From 630D-37 sp037478835 (GTDB lineage Bacteria > Chloroflexota > Anaerolineae > Anaerolineales > Villigracilaceae), in assembly GCA_037478835.1 (NCBI GenBank), contig JBBFLV010000008.1, positions 1 through 64,000 on the forward strand: a DNA stretch of 64,000 bases, written 5' to 3'. Made by a program: the position numbers and the translations under genes. Below the pieces are notes generated by a model that saw only the letters and a list, made by a program, of their open reading frames with translations, was not told the DNA's origin and searched no databases. Positions within the stretch are counted from its first letter, which is position 1. Every line of letters begins with the position of its first letter. Below are positions 33,613 to 41,934 of this stretch, in pieces.

Positions 33613-34716
33613 TCAGGCACGAGGAGCGAGTGGGAGGGCGATGGTGAACCGACTGCCTTTGCCCTCCCCTTCACTTTCTGCCCAGATACGTCCCCCGTGT
33701 GCTTCTACCAAGTGACGGGTGATCGTCAGCCCGATGCCGCTGCCGCCGGTGCCGCGGGCGCGAGAGCGATCCACGCGATAGAAGCGATCGAAAATGCGGG
33801 GCAAGTGCTCCGGCGGTATGCCGATGCCGGTATCCTCCACCACGATGTGCATTTCGTTCCCCTTCTTTTCTGCCCGAATGGTGATCGTGCCGCCGCTAGG
33901 GGTGAATTTGATCGCATTTCCGACCAGATTCGTCAGCACCTGGATCAGGCGATCTTCATCGGCCAGGACGGGCGGTAAGGGTTCCGCAAGATGGATGTTC
34001 AGGGTGAGACCTTGGGCTTCGATCTGCGGTCCGAGCCGCTTCTTCACCGTGGCGATAACCTGGGAAACGGCCACGGGACGGAAGCGGAGCTCAATCGCTC
34101 CGGCTTCGACGCGGCTCAATTCTTGCAGGTCATCTACCAGTCGGCTTAGCCGATCGGCTTCCTGGTAGACCTGATGGAAGGTTTCGATGGTGGGCGGCAG
34201 GATGCCGTCCATCAGACCTTCCATGTAGCCTTTGATGGCGGTGAGTGGGGTGCGTAGCTCATGGCTCACATCGGCGATCAGCTGTCGGCGACGGGCCTCA
34301 ACCTGTTCCAGCTGCTCGGCCATGCTGTTGAAGTGATGTCCCAGCTCGGCGATCTCGTCCTCGCCCTGAATTTCGACTCGTTCTTCGTAATGTCCCTCGG
34401 CGATGCGTTGGGTGGCGCGCGTCAGGGCTTGCAAAGGGGAGACAATGCGCAGGCTCAACCAGCCACTGACGATCACCGAGAGCGCTACGGCTACCAGCAG
34501 CGCCAGGAAAAGTGCCTCGTTGAAACTATTTCGATATTCGCGGTAAAACTCGACCATCATTCCCATGCGGGGAGGCATCATCCCCGGCCCCATGTTGCGC
34601 ATATGGCGGTTGAAGGCATTGGGCAAAGAGGCCTGAGAAGCCAGGATCAGCACGAGCGCGGCCAAGCCGAGCACCAGCAAATGGGAGAGAAAAATGCGCG
34701 TTTCCAATCGTTTCAT
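33613..34716 (-). CDS. membrane sensor histidine kinase (HAMP)
   Basis: A 367-residue classic kinase: membrane helix (about 9-30), a short Met/Arg/Gly-rich external loop (MRNMGPGMMPPRMGMM), a second helix (about 68-90), HAMP (90-142), HisKA with DVSHELRTPLTAIKGYMEGL, HATPase (QVLTNLVGNAIKFTPSGG, DTGIGIPPEH, GGSGIGLTITRHLVEAHGG). The Met-rich loop could bind metal (copper-like), which is a guess. Its ATG overlaps the stop of the regulator gene. Confidence 0.93.
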   Translation of the reverse strand: MKRLETRIFLSHLLVLGLAALVLILASQASLPNAFNRHMRNMGPGMMPPRMGMMVEFYREYRNSFNEALFLALLVAVALSVIVSGWLSLRIVSPLQALTRATQRIAEGHYEERVEIQGEDEIAELGHHFNSMAEQLEQVEARRRQLIADVSHELRTPLTAIKGYMEGLMDGILPPTIETFHQVYQEADRLSRLVDDLQELSRVEAGAIELRFRPVAVSQVIATVKKRLGPQIEAQGLTLNIHLAEPLPPVLADEDRLIQVLTNLVGNAIKFTPSGGTITIRAEKKGNEMHIVVEDTGIGIPPEHLPRIFDRFYRVDRSRARGTGGSGIGLTITRHLVEAHGGRIWAESEGEGKGSRFTIALPLAPRA

Positions 34717-35396
34717 AAGCGTTCATCCTCAAAGCGATAACCGACCCCCCGCACGGTGGCGATCAGTTCTGGTCGCCCTAGTTTCTGGCGAATATGGCCG
34801 ATATGGACATCCACCACCCGCAGGTCACCGTAATAATCGGTTTCCCAAACCTTTTCGAGCAAGCGCTCTCGTGACATGACCCGACCGGCATTTTGTGCCA
34901 GTGCCTTGAGCAGCTCAAACTCGGTGGTGGTCAGGTCCACTTCTTGCCCTTCCACGAACACACGCCGCGCGTCCAGATCGATTTGCACATGGCGGAAGTT
35001 TAGCTTCCCCTCGCCCTCCTCTTGGGAGAGCAGTTGCATGCGCCGCAACGCGGCTTTGATGCGCGCCACCAACTCCCGCGGGCTGAAGGGTTTGGTCACG
35101 TAGTCGTCTGCACCCACCGAGAGGCCGACGATCTTATCGGTCTCTTCGGCGCGTGCTGTCAGTAGGATAACGTAGACGGCCGATTCCCGACGCAGACGAT
35201 TGAGTATCTCTAGCCCATCCATGCCGGGGAGCATAATGTCTAATACGATCAAGTCCGGCTTGTAGGCACGTGCCGCCTTTAATCCCGAAGGTCCATCTGT
35301 GGCCGTGTAGACCTCGAAACCTTCCGGTCGCAGATAGGCCGAGACCAAGTTCAGAATGCTGGGCTCATCGTCGATGATCAGGATTTTCGGAGGCAT
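34713..35396 (-). CDS. OmpR/PhoB-family response regulator
   Basis: 227 residues. The receiver has DD at 9-10, phosphoacceptor D53 (LIVLDIMLPGMDG) and Lys in YVTKPFSPREL. A winged-helix DNA-binding domain follows (about 130-225: LTTTEFELLKALAQNAGRVMSRERLLEKVW, RVVDVHIGHIRQKLG). It is co-transcribed with the kinase and likely controls nearby genes. An 11-bp-spaced direct repeat upstream of the PepSY gene (36430-36446) is a candidate target. Confidence 0.96.
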   Translation of the reverse strand: MPPKILIIDDEPSILNLVSAYLRPEGFEVYTATDGPSGLKAARAYKPDLIVLDIMLPGMDGLEILNRLRRESAVYVILLTARAEETDKIVGLSVGADDYVTKPFSPRELVARIKAALRRMQLLSQEEGEGKLNFRHVQIDLDARRVFVEGQEVDLTTTEFELLKALAQNAGRVMSRERLLEKVWETDYYGDLRVVDVHIGHIRQKLGRPELIATVRGVGYRFEDERL

Positions 35397-35427
35397 GGCG
35401 GATCCTCAGAGGAGGGGGTGGAAAGTA

Positions 35428-35504
35428 GACCGTGGACCATAGACCGTAGACCGTGGACGGTAGACGGTGGACCTTAGACTGTGAATGGGCGGTGGACCGT
35501 AGAT
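35428..35504 (+). repeat. heptamer repeat tract (GACCGTR)
   Basis: About nine to ten units, mostly GACCGTG/GACCGTA with decayed members, between the response regulator and the PepSY gene. Nothing else is seen in the 193-bp gap. Confidence 0.85.
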
Positions 35505-35589
35505 GTAGATGAGATGGGCTTAGGCGCGAACGATTGGCCGCGCCAGAAGCGGAGGGGAGGAAGGTGGCATCCCCCCTCCCCTTATGTGA

Positions 35590-36378
35590 TCACTTTTCCC
35601 ATTCTTCAATGAAAGTCCCATGCCAGACATGCGGCAGGACCTGGGAAGTATAGCCGTTTACGCTGAGCATGCCGACGATCTGGCCATCTTTGGCGTAATC
35701 AACGGTGTAATAGCCGTAGAAGCGGGTTACTTTTTCCACTTGGGCGCCCGGTAGGTAGCCATCCAGGAATTTTTGGGCGGTTTCTTTGGCCTGTTCTTCG
35801 CTCACCGGCATTTCTGCCGAAACATCGGGAACGGTGGGCGTGCCCCATCTCCAGGCGCCGCGTCGACCCATCATGCCGTGGTGACTTAGTATGCCGTATT
35901 TCTGGTTCCACATCATGTTCGCGCCGTGTTCCGGATAGGCGATTTTGCTGATGGGATCGATCAGAAGCTCAAAGGCGCCGAGGCCGGTCTGCGTTTCGCT
36001 GACGATGGCGTAGCCGCCATTATCGAAGATCATCACCTCGGTCACTTCCAGGCCGTTAAGCCCCAGGTTTTGAATGTAGTTTTCCGCCGCCTGTTTCGCT
36101 TCCTCCACGCTCAATATAGGAAGGTTGGCAGCGCTTCCCCAGCGCGGGCTGCGGTACGGCATGGCGCGTGGGGCAGGGGCGCCTTTCCAGCCGCGTCCAA
36201 AGCCGGGGCGGCGGTCTCGCATCCATGGCCAGTACTGGTTCTGGGGTATCGTACCGGAAGATGTCGCCGTAACCTGACGGCGGGCATACCAGGTACCGGC
36301 GGCAAAAGCAACCGCGGCGATCCAAAATGCGATCAACACGCCAATGATGCTTAAGGCAATTTTCCAACCTTTGCTCAT
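35590..36378 (-). CDS. membrane-anchored PepSY-type protein
   Basis: 262 residues: an N-terminal membrane helix (about 6-28), an Arg/Pro/Trp-rich stretch, then two PepSY-like units. The first is ILSVEEAKQAAENYIQNLGL with VMIFDNGGYAIVSE and ELLIDPISKIAYPEHGANMMWN. The second is MPVSEEQAKETAQKFLDGYLPGAQVEKV with GYYTVDYAKDGQIVGMLSVNG. It has Met/His-rich segments (YGILSHHGMMGRR) that could bind metal. CAGGAGG precedes the ATG. Such proteins are often controlled by a neighbouring two-component system, as the layout here suggests. Confidence 0.75.
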   Translation of the reverse strand: MSKGWKIALSIIGVLIAFWIAAVAFAAGTWYARRQVTATSSGTIPQNQYWPWMRDRRPGFGRGWKGAPAPRAMPYRSPRWGSAANLPILSVEEAKQAAENYIQNLGLNGLEVTEVMIFDNGGYAIVSETQTGLGAFELLIDPISKIAYPEHGANMMWNQKYGILSHHGMMGRRGAWRWGTPTVPDVSAEMPVSEEQAKETAQKFLDGYLPGAQVEKVTRFYGYYTVDYAKDGQIVGMLSVNGYTSQVLPHVWHGTFIEEWEK

Positions 36379-36402
36379 AGGACCTCCTGATAGTGAGAAG
36401 TT

Positions 36403-36446
36403 TGCCACGTGGCAGTGGCATCTATAAGGCTATCAGAGGTCTATCA
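36403..36446 (-). promoter_or_regulatory. palindrome and 11-bp direct repeat upstream of the PepSY gene
   Basis: TGCCACGTGGCA (36403-36414) is a perfect palindrome. CTATCA occurs at 36430-36435 and 36441-36446, exactly 11 bp apart, the spacing used by OmpR/PhoB-type regulators. The site lies 25-70 bp upstream of the PepSY start codon. It is a candidate operator for the regulator encoded next door. Confidence 0.45.
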
Positions 36447-36513
36447 AGGGGGCGTAAATCGAATGTGAAGATCTTGTAAAGGTGCTTGAATACCGAGCAA
36501 ATGCCTGGCTTTT

Positions 36514-37272
36514 CTAGTTGCCGCGTTTGGCATTTCGACGGGGAGGTGTTTTTGTGAGGGTGCTCTTTTGCAGCAGGGTAATTTCTTCAGCTGTGAGATA
36601 GCGCCATTCGCCCGGTTTCAACGAACCCAGGCGGAGTGGCCCAATGCCGATACGGATTAGGCGCACCACCGGTAATCCCAATAGGGTACACATTTCGCGA
36701 ATCTGACGTTTTCGCCCTTCGCGTAGCTGAATGCGCAGCCAAGCACCCTTGCCGAAGAAACTCTCCACGCGGACCTCGGCCGGCAGAGTGCGATGCCCAT
36801 CGCTCAGCACCACGCCGTGACGGAGCGCTTCCAGTTGCTCTTCATCCGGCCGGCGCGCCACCAGCACTCGGTAGATTTTGGGATGCCCATAAGAGGGGTG
36901 GGTTAGGCGTTGGGCTAGGTCCCCATCATTCGTCATCAGCACCAGCCCTTCGCTTTCGTAGTCCAACCTGCCGACCGGGTAGACGCGCTCGGGGATCGGC
37001 AGCAGATCGCTCAAGGTCCGGCGGCGATCGCCGGGTTCTGCTTCGAGCGTCGAGAGCACTTTGCGCGGCTTGTAAAGGGCAATGTAGATGCGCGGTTCCA
37101 AGCGCACCGGCTGCCCGTCCACCGTGATCCGATCCCGCTCCGGATCGGCTTTCTGGCCTAAGGTGGCAATTTGCCCGTTGACGCGCACGCGTCCGGCACG
37201 GATCATTTCTTCCGCCGCGCGGCGCGAGGCGATGCCGGCTTGAGAGAGAATTTTTTGCAATCGTTCTTCCAT
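36514..37272 (-). CDS. rluB: 23S rRNA pseudouridine synthase (RluB/RsuA family)
   Basis: 252 residues. S4 RNA-binding domain (1-60: RLQKILSQAGIASRRAAEEMIRAGRVRVNG), then the synthase domain with catalytic Asp in PVGRLDYESEGLVLMTNDGDLA, and KIYRVLV and EGRKRQIREM. The family modifies U2605 of 23S rRNA (RluB) or U516 of 16S (RsuA). The link with scpB favours RluB, as in Firmicutes. It starts 2 bp after the scpB stop. Confidence 0.93.
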   Translation of the reverse strand: MEERLQKILSQAGIASRRAAEEMIRAGRVRVNGQIATLGQKADPERDRITVDGQPVRLEPRIYIALYKPRKVLSTLEAEPGDRRRTLSDLLPIPERVYPVGRLDYESEGLVLMTNDGDLAQRLTHPSYGHPKIYRVLVARRPDEEQLEALRHGVVLSDGHRTLPAEVRVESFFGKGAWLRIQLREGRKRQIREMCTLLGLPVVRLIRIGIGPLRLGSLKPGEWRYLTAEEITLLQKSTLTKTPPRRNAKRGN

Positions 37273-37274
37273 CT

Positions 37275-37823
37275 TTATCCTTTGAGTAGTTCGTTATGCC
37301 CGTTCGTTTCGGGTGAAAATTCCAGCGGTGGTAGTTCTTCCAGGGAACGCAGGCCAAAATGCTGGAGAAAGGCCGGCGTCGTGACGTAGAGGATCGGACG
37401 ACCGGGACCTTCTGCCCGGCCGGCCTCTTGGATCAAGCCTTTGGCGAGCAGGCTTTTGATCACGCCGTCGCTGTTCACGCCGCGCACGGCCTCAACCTGC
37501 GGACGGGTGATCGGCTGACGGTAGGCGATCAGCGCCAGGGTCTCCAACGCGGCACGGCTGAGGGAGGCCGTTGCTTCCAGGCCGAGGAAGCGTTCTACGT
37601 CTGCTGCCGCTTCGGGTGCGGTGGTCATCTGGATGCGTCCACCGTGATAGAGCAAACGTAGCCCGCGTGTGCTGAGATGCTGCTCCAGTTCCTGCAGTGC
37701 CTGTTGTACTTCTTCGGTTTTAACCTGGAGTGCTTCGGCCAGCTGGGATATGGTGACGGCCTCCGCGGCGACAAAGAGCAGGGCTTCCAGGCGGGCGATC
37801 AAAGAAAGAGACGTTTCACTCAT
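37275..37823 (-). CDS. scpB: segregation and condensation protein B
   Basis: A 182-residue winged-helix subunit of SMC-ScpAB. LIARLEALLFVAAEAVTISQLAEAL, SRAALETLALIAYRQPITRPQVEAVRGVNSDGVI and LIQEAGRAEGPGRPILYVTT are the family core. The expected partner scpA is at 16.2 kb, separated from this scpB-rluB pair. It is divergent from the lipoprotein gene at 37852, with a TATAAT (37826-37831) in the 28-bp gap. Confidence 0.95.
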   Translation of the reverse strand: MSETSLSLIARLEALLFVAAEAVTISQLAEALQVKTEEVQQALQELEQHLSTRGLRLLYHGGRIQMTTAPEAAADVERFLGLEATASLSRAALETLALIAYRQPITRPQVEAVRGVNSDGVIKSLLAKGLIQEAGRAEGPGRPILYVTTPAFLQHFGLRSLEELPPLEFSPETNGHNELLKG

Positions 37824-37851
37824 GCTATAATCCTACTGATGAGGTGAAAAA

Positions 37852-38415
37852 ATGACTCGTCTACGATGGATCGTAGGAATCGTTTTGTTGTTACTCCTGA
37901 CACTGGCGTGCACCATTTTCCTTGGAGGGCCGGCCTATCCAACTCAAACCGTGCCGGTCTCTACTGCTGCGGTGCAGACGTTGCGGGCCCAGGTGGCAAC
38001 GGCCACACTTGAAGCCGCCCAGGGAGGCAGATTGACGCTCCAGCTGACGCAAGAGCAGCTGACATCGTTGTTGAATGCTCGGCTTCAAGGCAAAACCGAT
38101 ACACCTGTGAAGGAACCGTTGGTTCTGTTGCACCCGGACGTAATAGAGTTCTATGGAAAGGTGCAGCAGGGGAATTTCGTTTCAAATGTTAAGCTCGTGC
38201 TCGCTGTGACGGTGAGTGCTGATGGGAAGCCCCAGTTCCAGATTACGGAAGCTTACCTGGGTCCATTGCCGCTCCCTCAAACGTTCCGTGAAACCGTCGC
38301 TACGATGCTCAACGAGGCCTATCTTGGCGCCATCGGCCCTGCGGCAACCGGCTTTCGCCTGGAGAACATTGTCATCGGCGAAGGCGTGATGACCATTACC
38401 GGGCGCATTCGGTGA
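37852..38415 (+). CDS. lipoprotein of unknown function
   Basis: 187 residues with a lipobox LTLAC at about residue 20. The mature part begins with a helix, then RLTLQLTQEQLTSLLNARLQ and two beta-rich stretches (LLHPDVIEFYGKVQQGNF, PQFQITEAYLGPLPLPQTF), a layout resembling YpmS-like or other lipid-binding-type outer proteins. I cannot assign a function. TATAAT lies 20 nt upstream of the ATG and GAGGTG acts as ribosome site. Only 7 bp separate it from the next lipoprotein gene. Confidence 0.75.
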   Translation: MTRLRWIVGIVLLLLLTLACTIFLGGPAYPTQTVPVSTAAVQTLRAQVATATLEAAQGGRLTLQLTQEQLTSLLNARLQGKTDTPVKEPLVLLHPDVIEFYGKVQQGNFVSNVKLVLAVTVSADGKPQFQITEAYLGPLPLPQTFRETVATMLNEAYLGAIGPAATGFRLENIVIGEGVMTITGRIR

Positions 38416-38422
38416 TTATAAC

Positions 38423-40039
38423 ATGGGGATGGGCGCGATCCTTTCAACCCTCGGGCGCAAGTTTTCGCTTTGGCGCAGTGTATTCTGGGTTATCACGCTG
38501 GTGTTTCTGAGTGCTTGTGAATTCGCTGCGCCGACAGACAATGTAGAAGTAACGCTGGAAGTGGATGGTCGAACACAACAGATCCGTGTGCCGGTTGGCA
38601 GCACGGTGCGCGATGTCTTGCAACAGGCGGGGATCACGCCGCAGCCGCTGGATCGCAGTGAACCTCCCTTCTATCAAACAGTCGGTCAGGGGGAGGTGAT
38701 TCGCCTCAAGCGGGTGCGCGAGGAGTTCAAAACCGAACAAGTAACCCTCCCGTTTGAACAGCAGATCGTGCGCAGCGAAAGCCTGCCGTTGGGCACTACG
38801 CGTTTGGTACAAGAGGGGCAGAACGGGCAACAGGAAATTACTTACCGCATCTTGTACGAGGACGGAGTCGAAGTCAGTCGTAGCGTCGTCAAGAGCGTCA
38901 CGTTGGTGGAGCCGCAGCCGCAGGTTTTGCTGGTGGGTGCACAATCTTCCTTCCCACCGATCGCCATCCCCGGCACGTTGGTCTATCTCAGCGGAGGCAA
39001 TGCCTGGGTGATGGAGGGGTCAACCGCTCTGCGTCGCCCTCTGGTGACCACCGGCGATCTGGACGGGCGCATTTTCGTCCTTTCGCCGAACGGTGACTAC
39101 CTGCTCTTCACCCGAAAATCATCCCGTCCGCCTGCGGAGGAGATCAACACGCTCTGGGTGGTCAGTACCGATCCACAAAAAGCCAGGCCGTTCCCGATCA
39201 AGGCCTCGAATGTGGTCCATTTTGCCGATTGGTTGAACAATACCACCGTATTGTATTCCACGGTTGAGCCGCGGGCGGCGGCGCCGGGCTGGCAGGCGAA
39301 TAACGACCTTTATCGCGTCACCGTCTACAGCGATCGTGCCGGCACGCCAAAGCGGGTTCTGGATGCAAATAGCGGTGGCATCTATGGCTGGTGGGGAAGC
39401 ACCTATGCTATTTCTTTGCTTGGACAAGTCGCCTATGCCCGTCCCGGCGAGATCGGGTTGGTGGATATTGATAAAGGTCGCCTGACCCCGTTGCTTTCGA
39501 TTCTCCCTTATCAAACCTACAGCGAATGGGCCTGGGTGCCGCCCATTGTCTGGGGGGCGGATGGGAAGACACTTTTTGCCGTGGTCCATGTGCCTTTTGG
39601 CGCACCGGTGCCGGACGAGGCTTCCCCCCTCTTCGATTTGCGCGCGCTAGGATTGACGAATGGAGCAAACGTAAATCTGGTAGAATCAAGCGGCATGTTT
39701 GCGAATCCGGTGGCTTCTCCCCTGTATGTTCAGGGGCGAGAGAAGGGCTATCGGCTGGCCTATTTGCAGGCCATCTTTCCTATGCAGAGCCAGCAGAGCC
39801 GCTATCGCTTGTACGTGATGGATCAGGATGGTTCCGATCGGCGCCCCCTCTTCCCCCCCGCCGATCAACCCGGTTTGGAGCCGCAAACGGTGGTCTGGTC
39901 ACCGGGGCCGCTTTCCGATTCGGCTGGTCCCGCAATTGCTGTGCTCTATGCAGGGAATCTGTGGTTCGTCGAGAGCGAAAGCGGCAAGGCCTATCAGATC
40001 ACCGGAGATGGTCTGATCACTCGAATCGATTGGAGGTAG
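38423..40039 (+). CDS. lipoprotein with DUF348, G5-like and beta-propeller regions
   Basis: 538 residues. Lipobox LVFLSAC at about residue 32, a DUF348 ubiquitin-like unit (VEVTLEVDGRTQQIRVPVGSTVRDVLQQAGI), a G5 domain (VTLPFEQQIVRSESLPLGTTRLVQEGQNGQQEITYRI), then a TolB-type beta-propeller (about 170-535, with repeats such as LSPNGDYLLFTRK and YRLYVMDQDGSDRRPLF). Wall binding through G5 is inferred. Two close ATGs (38423 and 38429) are possible; a TATAAC box ends 6 nt before the second. Confidence 0.82.
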   Translation: MGMGAILSTLGRKFSLWRSVFWVITLVFLSACEFAAPTDNVEVTLEVDGRTQQIRVPVGSTVRDVLQQAGITPQPLDRSEPPFYQTVGQGEVIRLKRVREEFKTEQVTLPFEQQIVRSESLPLGTTRLVQEGQNGQQEITYRILYEDGVEVSRSVVKSVTLVEPQPQVLLVGAQSSFPPIAIPGTLVYLSGGNAWVMEGSTALRRPLVTTGDLDGRIFVLSPNGDYLLFTRKSSRPPAEEINTLWVVSTDPQKARPFPIKASNVVHFADWLNNTTVLYSTVEPRAAAPGWQANNDLYRVTVYSDRAGTPKRVLDANSGGIYGWWGSTYAISLLGQVAYARPGEIGLVDIDKGRLTPLLSILPYQTYSEWAWVPPIVWGADGKTLFAVVHVPFGAPVPDEASPLFDLRALGLTNGANVNLVESSGMFANPVASPLYVQGREKGYRLAYLQAIFPMQSQQSRYRLYVMDQDGSDRRPLFPPADQPGLEPQTVVWSPGPLSDSAGPAIAVLYAGNLWFVESESGKAYQITGDGLITRIDWR

Positions 40040-40042
40040 TCC

Positions 40043-41002
40043 ATGCGTATTCTGGTCACCGGCGCGGCCGGTTTCCTTGGGTCTCACTTGTGCGATCGCC
40101 TCTTGGCCGAAGGCCATGAAGTGATCGGGATGGATAATTTCATCACCGGCAAACCGGCCAATCTGGCCCATCTGGCCGGACACGAGCGCTTTTCTTTTTA
40201 CCGGCATGATGTCTCAAATTACATTTTCGTGCCCGGAAAAGTGGATGCCGTGCTCCATTTTGCTTCACCGGCCAGCCCGAACCCGCAATCGCCCTATGGC
40301 TATTTCAATTTGCCCATTCAAACGATGAAAGCCGGCGCTCTGGGCACCCATAACACGCTAGGCGTGGCGAAAGCGCATGGTGCGCGCTATCTGCTCGCCT
40401 CGACCAGCGAGATCTACGGCGATCCGACGGTTTGCCCTCAGCCGGAAGACTACCCCGGTAACGTAGACCCGATCGGACCTCGGGCGGTCTACGATGAGGC
40501 CAAACGCTTCGCCGAGGCCCTGACGATGGCCTATTATCGCTATCACGGTGTGGACACGCGCATCGCCCGCATCTTCAACACCTATGGTCCGCGCATGGAC
40601 CCGGAAGACGGGCGCGCCTTGCCCAACTTCCTCAAGCAAGCTTTGCTCGGTCAACCGCTCACCGTCTACGGAGATGGTTCTCAGACGCGCAGCTTCTGCT
40701 ACGTGGACGATCTCATTGAAGGCATTGTGCGCTTGCTCTATTCGGATGAGCATTTGCCGGTCAACCTAGGGAGCCCACACGAGATCACCTTGCTGGAATT
40801 TGCCGAGACGGTGAACCGCATCACCGGTAATAAGGCCGGCATTGTCTTCGTCCCGGAAGGTCGCAGCCCACGTGACCCGCAGCGCCGTCAGCCGGATATT
40901 ACGCGTGCGCGCACCATCCTGGGCTGGGAGCCGCGCGTGAGCCTTGAAGAAGGCATTGCCCGTACCATTCCCTATTTCAAGAAGGTGTTAGGTCTGGAAT
41001 GA
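40043..41002 (+). CDS. NAD-dependent sugar-nucleotide epimerase/decarboxylase (UXS-like)
   Basis: A 319-residue extended short-chain dehydrogenase with NAD motif TGAAGFLGSHL (7-17), the STSEIYGDP active-site Ser/Thr region and YDEAK (Tyr and Lys). FASPASPNPQSPYGYFNLPIQTMKAG and FNTYGPRMDPEDGR are typical of UDP-glucuronate decarboxylase, which makes UDP-xylose. A dTDP-glucose dehydratase-like role is less likely. It sits 3 bp after the propeller lipoprotein and overlaps the GtrA gene by 4 bp, so it is probably part of a surface-glycan unit. Confidence 0.88.
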   Translation: MRILVTGAAGFLGSHLCDRLLAEGHEVIGMDNFITGKPANLAHLAGHERFSFYRHDVSNYIFVPGKVDAVLHFASPASPNPQSPYGYFNLPIQTMKAGALGTHNTLGVAKAHGARYLLASTSEIYGDPTVCPQPEDYPGNVDPIGPRAVYDEAKRFAEALTMAYYRYHGVDTRIARIFNTYGPRMDPEDGRALPNFLKQALLGQPLTVYGDGSQTRSFCYVDDLIEGIVRLLYSDEHLPVNLGSPHEITLLEFAETVNRITGNKAGIVFVPEGRSPRDPQRRQPDITRARTILGWEPRVSLEEGIARTIPYFKKVLGLE

Positions 41003-41454
41003 TCTTGAACGTCCTGGTGAACCCGGAAGAGCGCCTGCGCTTTCTCAAGTTTTCGGTAGTCGGCGCGATTGGGGCAGCGGTTGATTTCGGTGTCATGAAT
41101 GCCCTGAGCTACTGGCTGCATTTTCCCCTCGTCCTGGCCGGCACGCTTTCATTCTTCTGCGCGGTGACCAGCAACTTCATCTGGAATCGCTACTGGACAT
41201 ACCCGGATTCGCGCTCGCGCCCGATCTGGCAGCAATGGATGATGTTCTTTCTGGTCAATCTGGTGGGGGTGGGCATTCGCATTCCCCTGTTGCATTTTTT
41301 AGAGTCGCCGCTAGAGCACCTGATGACGCGTCTATCCACCGCTTCCTTTTCTCCCTCCTTGATAGCGAAAAACCTTACCCTAGCGATTGCCATCGGCGTG
41401 GTCATGCTCTGGAATTTTTTCGTCAATCGTTACTGGACGTATAACGACGTATAA
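40999..41454 (+). CDS. GtrA family membrane protein
   Basis: A 151-residue protein with four hydrophobic segments. LRFLKFSVVGAIGAAVDFGVMNAL, TSNFIWNRYWTYPDS and the C-terminal NFFVNRYWTYND are the GtrA signature. GtrA proteins are thought to help flip undecaprenyl-phosphate-sugars. The ATGA overlap with the sugar-nucleotide gene suggests they work in one glycan pathway. Confidence 0.93.
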   Translation: MILNVLVNPEERLRFLKFSVVGAIGAAVDFGVMNALSYWLHFPLVLAGTLSFFCAVTSNFIWNRYWTYPDSRSRPIWQQWMMFFLVNLVGVGIRIPLLHFLESPLEHLMTRLSTASFSPSLIAKNLTLAIAIGVVMLWNFFVNRYWTYNDV

Positions 41455-41553
41455 AAGGAGAAAACCTGTTTTCCAGGCTAAATCTCTGGTTCAATTGTTT
41501 TCTAACTGCTACATAATAATAATGCTAGTACAGGAGATTGTGGCTGTTCGGAT

Positions 41554-41928
41554 ATGAACCAGACCCGCATTATCCCTATCTACACCTCCAAAGGCGACCC
41601 CGAAGCCTTCTTGGTCTATCCCTATCTGTATAACCGCCTCGGCGAATGGATTGGCTGGGTGACGCCGGAACGCAAGGTTTATTCCGTGCTTGGCCACTAC
41701 GTGGGTTACCTGATCGATGGGCCGCGCATCGTCCGTCGCCGGGCAACGGCGAACTTGGAGCCTTCCCTTCCGCCCCCTCCGCCACCTGAGCGCATCCTCC
41801 CCCCGGCCACCGTTCCGCTGGCCCCGCTGATGAGCGAGCTCCCCTACCATCTGATGGATGTGCTTTTGGAAGAGCCGGAGCGCCTGCACACCCTGGATAG
41901 CGGTGAATTGCGCCAGGACATGGATTGA
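41554..41928 (+). CDS. small protein with beta-flower-like repeats
   Basis: 124 residues. The first 65 hold short repeated strands: LYNRLGEWIGWV, VYSVLGHYVGYLIDG, IVRRRATANLEP. These recall the 4-fold beta flower domain (Y-x-R/x-G-x-x-V/I-G-x). A Pro-rich region follows (PSLPPPPPPERILPPA). It is predicted soluble. Function unknown. It lies just before the Lgt-like gene (6 bp gap), so they may be expressed together. Confidence 0.65.
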   Translation: MNQTRIIPIYTSKGDPEAFLVYPYLYNRLGEWIGWVTPERKVYSVLGHYVGYLIDGPRIVRRRATANLEPSLPPPPPPERILPPATVPLAPLMSELPYHLMDVLLEEPERLHTLDSGELRQDMD

Positions 41929-41934
41929 AACAAC

